A DNA stretch of 64,000 nt from positions 868,001 to 932,000 of the forward strand of contig JAQGEQ010000161.1 of assembly GCA_034620365.1 (NCBI GenBank), read 5' to 3'. The translations under genes were made by a program, and so were the position numbers. The notes beneath the pieces are model-generated. The model was not told the origin of the DNA and ran no database searches. It worked only from the letters and a program-made list of their open reading frames with translations. The stretch comes from Pegea sp. RAD2-039 (lineage: Eukaryota > Chordata > Thaliacea > Salpida > Salpidae). How positions within the stretch are numbered: position 1 is the first letter of the stretch; each line of letters opens with the position of its first letter. This document shows positions 56,742-64,000 of the stretch, one piece after another.

Positions 56742-59375
56742 ATTGAGCAAACATCTACAGCAAGTCTCATCAAGATAAATAACTCCGTCAGAAAAAAATA
56801 TTTATTAGTTGAAAACGCAAGTATCAAAAACTTCAATTTACAAATAGATAGCAAAGGCTGAAGAAAACTTTTCACAAATTTTCAAAAAACTCCGTTATTA
56901 ATAAAAATATAAATGGCAACGAGATAATTGTCAAGATTAGTTCTTCTATCATCTTCGTTTTCTGTCACGATCACTCTTATGACTTCTACGGTGGCTATGC
57001 TTATGTTTTCCTCTCTCTCTGCTCCGACGATGACTACGTTCTCTCCGATGATGATCTCTTTTCTTATGTTCATGTCTATACTTATCTTCAACTTCTTCTC
57101 TATTTGCATCTGTTCCGTTTTCCTCTTCAACTTTGTCTGATGCCGTCGCCTTAACACCGTTTTCAGCTTTTGTTTTATCATCATTATCCTTTGCTTTACC
57201 ACCCGAAGACTCTAATGTAGCTGTACCACCTTCAATCACTTCTTCTTTCGGTTTATTCTTAGCTTCATGTTCTTCCTTAAATTTGTCCACTATTTCAGTG
57301 GCCATTTTAGGTGTTATATGTTTTCTATGATGATAAATATGCATCAACGAGTGAGCAATAGCGACAATATCTTCTTGTGTAGCATCAAAAGCTTCAAACC
57401 AAGGTGGATTGTTAGGAGTGGGTACTTGTAAAACTCTAGCAGCAAGACAAATGCAAGCACAAGCAATAGTTTCAGGTGAATATTGAACAAATAAAGTAGT
57501 TCTCATTGAATCGTTCATATAATTCCATGATGTCTGTACCAAATCAACATTGCTCTCTAATCCTAACACTTGTAGGAAAACTATAATGACTTTATGGGGA
57601 TGTTTAAAGTGAACACAAAAACCCAATTCCTTTAATAACCGTCGTTCATATTTTATAACTCTTTGTTTTAAAGCTATGTACGCTCCATCTAACTGCTTTA
57701 CACCAGGAGTACATTTTGGGTCATCTAACTTTTGTTTTATCAAATGAAAGACATTAATAACATCACGAAGTCTTCTAGGAGCTTCTTCAACTTTGGAAGC
57801 CAGCCAAATACAAGCCATAGCTACTTCTTCCATTTTATTTTTGATAAAAGATTTGATACAATAGAATCGTTGAAACATCACTTGAGCACAAGCAACAGCA
57901 AATTGAGGAACACGTAAAGTAATTCCAGATATTTGAATGAATTCACAGCCAAGATGACGAAGAGTTGCTTCCTGTTCAGCTGTTAAACCTTCTTTTTGTG
58001 ATGGAGAATTTTTTACTTCTTCTTCAGTTAGAAGACAATTTTCTAGTGTCATGATAACACCAGCATACTGCTGAATCTTACTTTGATCATCACTTGCCAT
58101 TTAAATCAACCAAAGTTGTCACCAAGTCTAAAAAAACTCCTGAAATATAAGTTAATAAATTTGGTTAATTTATTAGTTTTTTAACTTAAAGAATAAAGTT
58201 ATATTTATATTGAAAAAATTTTCTGAATTATATAAATGACAAAAACAAACACTAAGTTTTAATGAACAAAATTCATACAAACTATTTATCAAATTTAATT
58301 TAATAAAAACTCAATAATAAATATATAATTCTAAAATGAATTCTTAAAATTCTTTATAGTTTCAAGCATTCATTATTACAATTATTTGAAACAAGATATT
58401 TACTAAATTTGCTCATCAGAAATATTAAAAACACATTTTAAGAATTAGAAACAGATAGATATACAAATTATAAGCAATAAGTTATCTGAAAAAATTAATA
58501 AATAAATTGTAGAACAATATAAATATCAGATAATATTTCAAAGAATTATTTAATTTTTAAATAATTATTATCAAACTATATTTTGCTTAAAGGTTTAAAT
58601 TTAGTCTTTCTCAATAATAATTCTTTTATAATATTTAATCTTAAGTTCTTAACTTCATTGTAAAAGAATTATTTAAGTTTTCTATGAAAAGTTTGTAAAT
58701 TTAAAAAAATAAATAAAATTTTTATATAAAAAGATTGATCTATAAATACAAAATAATCAAATATTCTTTATGTTTTACTAAAATAAAATATTATAGAAGT
58801 ATAATAATAGGCAATATTTTTAAAGTAACAATTTGTAATTTAAAAGAAATTGTAAGCAATAAATTCAAAAATAAAATAATCGAAAAATAAGCCTAACTGT
58901 TATATAAAAATATCTTAAAAAAGAATTCACGTTTGATGCAATCAAAAGTTGAATTTTAGTAGATAGATGATATTTGACCAAAATGACTTCCCAATCTTCC
59001 GCGCGTTTGGTAATTAACTTCATTTTTCTAATAAAAAAATTAAGTTTATATCGTTGTATGATTTCTGATAATTTTTAAAAATTACTTGATCAGGGGCCTC
59101 CAAATCTGTTTTCAATGAGATCTGCATTTTAGTCTTGAAAGTGGTCATCAGATTAACAAAATTCCACAAGCGAAAAAATCCGTCTAATATACGATGATTA
59201 ATCTCGCGAAACAAGTAACTTACCAGTTTTTAAGGTGCCTTAAAAGAGGTCTAAAAACAGATTTAAAATATTTTCAACTGGATAATTTGCTATTGTTATT
59301 TAATATTATCAGAATTCTGTATTTTCAAAAGCAACGGAACTGTTTGAAAGACCCTGTACTTCAAGGTAAGTTAAA
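56568..59375 (-). repeat. Right arm of the large inverted repeat
   Basis: It mirrors 49145-51952. It carries the second cyclin L gene and, at its outer end, the first exon of the divergent neighbour. The outer boundary is sharp: the match ends five bases after GGTAAGTT and the flanking sequences are unrelated beyond it. The spacer between the arms is 51953-56567. Confidence 0.93.
56949..58100 (-). CDS. CCNL: Cyclin L, right copy
   Basis: It encodes the same 383 residues as 50420-51571, with the same cyclin boxes and Arg/Ser-rich tail. The upstream TATATTTCAG acceptor-like site and more than 1 kb of upstream sequence are also duplicated, so both copies could be expressed. Because this arm continues into the rest of the neighbouring gene, it looks more like the original locus, with the left arm the copy. 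An assembly join of two haplotypes is the main alternative. Confidence 0.93.
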   Translation of the reverse strand: MASDDQSKIQQYAGVIMTLENCLLTEEEVKNSPSQKEGLTAEQEATLRHLGCEFIQISGITLRVPQFAVACAQVMFQRFYCIKSFIKNKMEEVAMACIWLASKVEEAPRRLRDVINVFHLIKQKLDDPKCTPGVKQLDGAYIALKQRVIKYERRLLKELGFCVHFKHPHKVIIVFLQVLGLESNVDLVQTSWNYMNDSMRTTLFVQYSPETIACACICLAARVLQVPTPNNPPWFEAFDATQEDIVAIAHSLMHIYHHRKHITPKMATEIVDKFKEEHEAKNKPKEEVIEGGTATLESSGGKAKDNDDKTKAENGVKATASDKVEEENGTDANREEVEDKYRHEHKKRDHHRRERSHRRSRERGKHKHSHRRSHKSDRDRKRR

Positions 59376-60475
59376 ACCTTTCTATTTTATCAAAAAACTA
59401 GTAAACTTCTTACTCAAGCTTTTAGCTCAAAATGAAAGAAAAAATGATTATTGAGCAAAAAACTCAGCTAGCTTATAAAATTTATTCGTAGTTAAGACTT
59501 TTTTCACATTAATTAATATGAAAACTTTTATTGTAACCTCTTAGGCAGTAATTAACTTTGCACCAGCGTCTACCCAAGATGGCTTCAATTTTTCAATAAA
59601 ACTTTGACACTCTAGTTTATTATATTAATCTGTAAAACATTTTTGATCATTAATAAAATGTTCAGATTCAGAATTTTTTCAAACAATGATATCATTTTTT
59701 AGAATGAAATGTTGGATTTTAAATATTAGAGAAAAAAATGATTTTCTAATTATTTGTTACTTATTTCATGTAATTCTTTTATTCAGTATATTTTTGATTT
59801 AGCTTTACATCGAAACATTTTAGGTAGCTCAAATAAACTATTTATATAAATAAGACTATTTTCGATTTCATTTTAAAATTATATAATTAAGCTATTGAAC
59901 TATATCAGGAATCTTCAGTTTCTGCGCATTAACTCTTAGTAAAAAACTTTTGGGCTAAAATAATAATGAATTTTATAAAACTGAAATTGATGGCTATATA
60001 TAAACTACGGTGGTTACTTCAAACAATTTGATGTTATCTTAATTTCAGGAAGCTTCACTTTTATCAATTGTATAAAAATAATTTTCATTTCATCTAGATA
60101 ATTTTCAGCAGCTGTTGCACCAGCCAAACATCAGTTATTTGAAAACATTACTTTTAAAAAATGTTTATTTTTACAGGTAGCAAAAGAATATTAAAACGAA
60201 TCTTATATCTCAAATTTGGTCATCGAGTAGTTTAAAAAAAAACTAAACGGGGAAATTTCTTTAAATTTGTGACGTGAAATAAGCTTTTATTACAGCTTCC
60301 TTGAAAGTTGAGTTAGCTCCAGTTTTGCACACAAACCAATTTGGCGCCAGGAACCGCGGCTGCATCACATGTTACTCCTCAACCAATCTCACCTCAACAA
60401 GTGTCTTCTAACAACAACCCTGGACATGTCTCATTTATTCCTGCGCCGTTAGCTGCTATTCAACCAGTTTATTAA
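59194..60475 (+). CDS. Candidate small three-exon gene, divergent from cyclin L
   Basis: Exons 59194-59365, 60109-60176 and 60323-60475 join at GT-AG sites with compatible phases (1, then 0) to 130 codons and a stop. Exon 1 (MINLAKQVTYQFLRCLKRGL; LLLLFNIIRILYFQKQRNCL) is helical and hydrophobic. Exon 2 codes AAVAPAKHQLFENITFKKC and a short end. Exon 3 is Pro/Gln/Ser-rich and ends in a codon-balanced stretch (ASHVTPQPISPQQVSSNNNP; AAIQPVY) unlike the AT-rich background. The family is not recognised, and the acceptor of exon 3 is weak. Exon 1 lies in the right arm of the inverted repeat, so a truncated copy exists at 49155-49326. Exon 3 is better supported than exon 1. Confidence 0.42.
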
Positions 60476-61445
60476 AACATCACGAATCATTCTTGATCGG
60501 CTCAATAAAATTTCTTATATGACAAAATTATTTTAAAAATAAAACACCAACTTTCATTCCTGATATTATGGTAAAAAATTATATTCATAATTGTAAAATA
60601 GAATGTTACTTGCTGGATATAACTTTTTTAATAATTAAGTAAAGCACTGCAGGGTAAGAATTGTACGAAATATATATATTTAAATTTCAAGACACTTAGA
60701 ATAAAAGAGCTTTTTTAAAAGTTTTGTTCAATTTACTCATTGATTAATAGTGATTGATCATTTACCTCTCTCTTTTGTGGCTAGTAATATCTAATTTCCA
60801 CCATTGAAATCTGATAAATAAAATTAATGTTTACTTTTTGCTTTTAATCAAATTTATACATCTTAAAATATTAATAAGCGTATATTTTCTTTGAAGTAGC
60901 CCGGATGTATTTCTTGTGTATTTTAACAAGGATAGCTTTATTTTCTGACATTTTGACAAAAAATAATGTTATTTTAACAAGAATAATTCGATTGTAGAAA
61001 TAAAATAAGGTTTATTATCAAGAATTACTAATTTAGTTGAAATACTTTTGTCTAAAATTGATATCTTTCGTGTAAACGCATGTTTTAGTGCTCTACTTTC
61101 AATTGTTTTTCATTTATTTTGAAATAACTTACATGCTTTACTTCAGTGTTGCCAAACATTTTCTGTAAACTTTCTTTGCATCTTAAATTTAGGTAGTAAA
61201 TGAATCAATTCTTTTATAAGATTCTAGTAAAAAATATTATAATTTAAAATAATTTATTTTTTACGATAAAAGTACCTTTTAATTGGTTTAATCATTAAAA
61301 TAACAATTATTACTTAACGTTTACCATGACAAAATATACTATAATCTCGACACTTTATGTCAGCAGAGAGCTTCGGTCGTATACCTCTTTTTCTAAAAAC
61401 ATCAACAACACTATATAGCGTGGTTCACTACAAACCCAGATCTTT
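60476..61445. other. Upstream region of FOXK
   Basis: AT-rich, then more balanced at about 61350-61445 just before the FOXK start, where the 5' UTR or promoter should lie. No TATA-like or acceptor site can be picked with confidence. Confidence 0.35.

Positions 61446-64000
<2,555 letters not shown>

Noticed and set aside
56928..58100. Plus-strand open frames inside the right cyclin L copy (and their mirror images in the left copy)
   Set aside because: They are antisense or frame-shifted shadows of the cyclin L CDS, Ser/Phe/Leu-rich because they read Lys/Glu/Asp-rich coding DNA backwards.
60290..60410. Alternative frame in the last exon of the small gene (beginning SLKVELAPVLHTNQFGARNR)
   Set aside because: It ends at an early stop and does not join in phase with the previous exon, whereas the chosen frame does and runs longer with balanced codon use.

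Overview
This is a strongly AT-rich animal (metazoan) nuclear DNA window. Its genes carry GT-AG introns, use the standard code and have clear animal orthologues: RPF2, KMT5A/PR-Set7, a CDY-like chromodomain-crotonase, MBD2/3, MPC1, GDAP2, MsrA, DAXX, TPGS2, cyclin L, UBE2J1 and FOXK. Non-LTR retrotransposon fragments, a decayed Ty3/gypsy fragment and a tRNA-derived element lie between genes and inside introns. The phylum cannot be fixed by reading alone. A compact, AT-rich invertebrate with short introns fits best, and TPGS2 suggests a lineage that keeps ciliary tubulin modification.

Layout. 1-2.7 kb: no clear gene, possible terminal exon at 1.80-1.99 kb. 2.7-5.6 kb (-): RPF2, 8 exons, with a LINE fragment in intron 2. 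6.6-7.3 kb (-): single-pass membrane protein with a PPRY motif. 8.2-10.1 kb (-): coiled-coil protein. 10.1-14.0 kb: nothing recognised. 14.1-15.4 kb (+): KMT5A. 16.3-18.0 kb (+): 5'-truncated LINE. 19.9-22.4 kb (-): CDY-like gene. 23.9-26.2 kb: GC-richer repeat island. 27.5-28.3 kb (+): MBD2/3. 28.9-30.3 kb (-): MPC1. 31.8-35.0 kb (+): GDAP2. 35.9-38.4 kb (-): MsrA. 39.0-40.6 kb (-): DAXX. 42.3-45.3 kb: LINE ORF1 and LINE 3' remnants. 45.7-47.8 kb (+): TPGS2. 49.1-59.4 kb: a large near-perfect inverted repeat. 59.2-60.5 kb (+): candidate small gene. 61.4 kb to the end (+): FOXK, running off the window.

The most striking structure is the inverted repeat. Two arms of about 2.8 kb (49145-51952 and 56568-59375) each carry a complete, intronless cyclin L CDS encoding the same 383 residues, pointing at each other around a 4.6 kb spacer that holds UBE2J1. 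The inner ends lie in LINE 3' sequence. The outer ends fall just after the first-exon splice donor of a divergently oriented neighbour, so the left arm carries an orphan first exon. It could be a very recent inverted duplication or an assembly artefact.

The exon models for RPF2 (306 aa), KMT5A (277), CDY-like (431), GDAP2 (478), TPGS2 (302) and UBE2J1 (301) were joined by hand at GT/AG sites and keep frame throughout. Most starts have a pyrimidine-AG acceptor-like site 0-50 nt upstream, as expected for spliced-leader trans-splicing or 5'-UTR introns. Five of the genes (KMT5A, CDY-like, MBD2/3, DAXX, FOXK) act on chromatin or transcription, but I see no operon or shared control.
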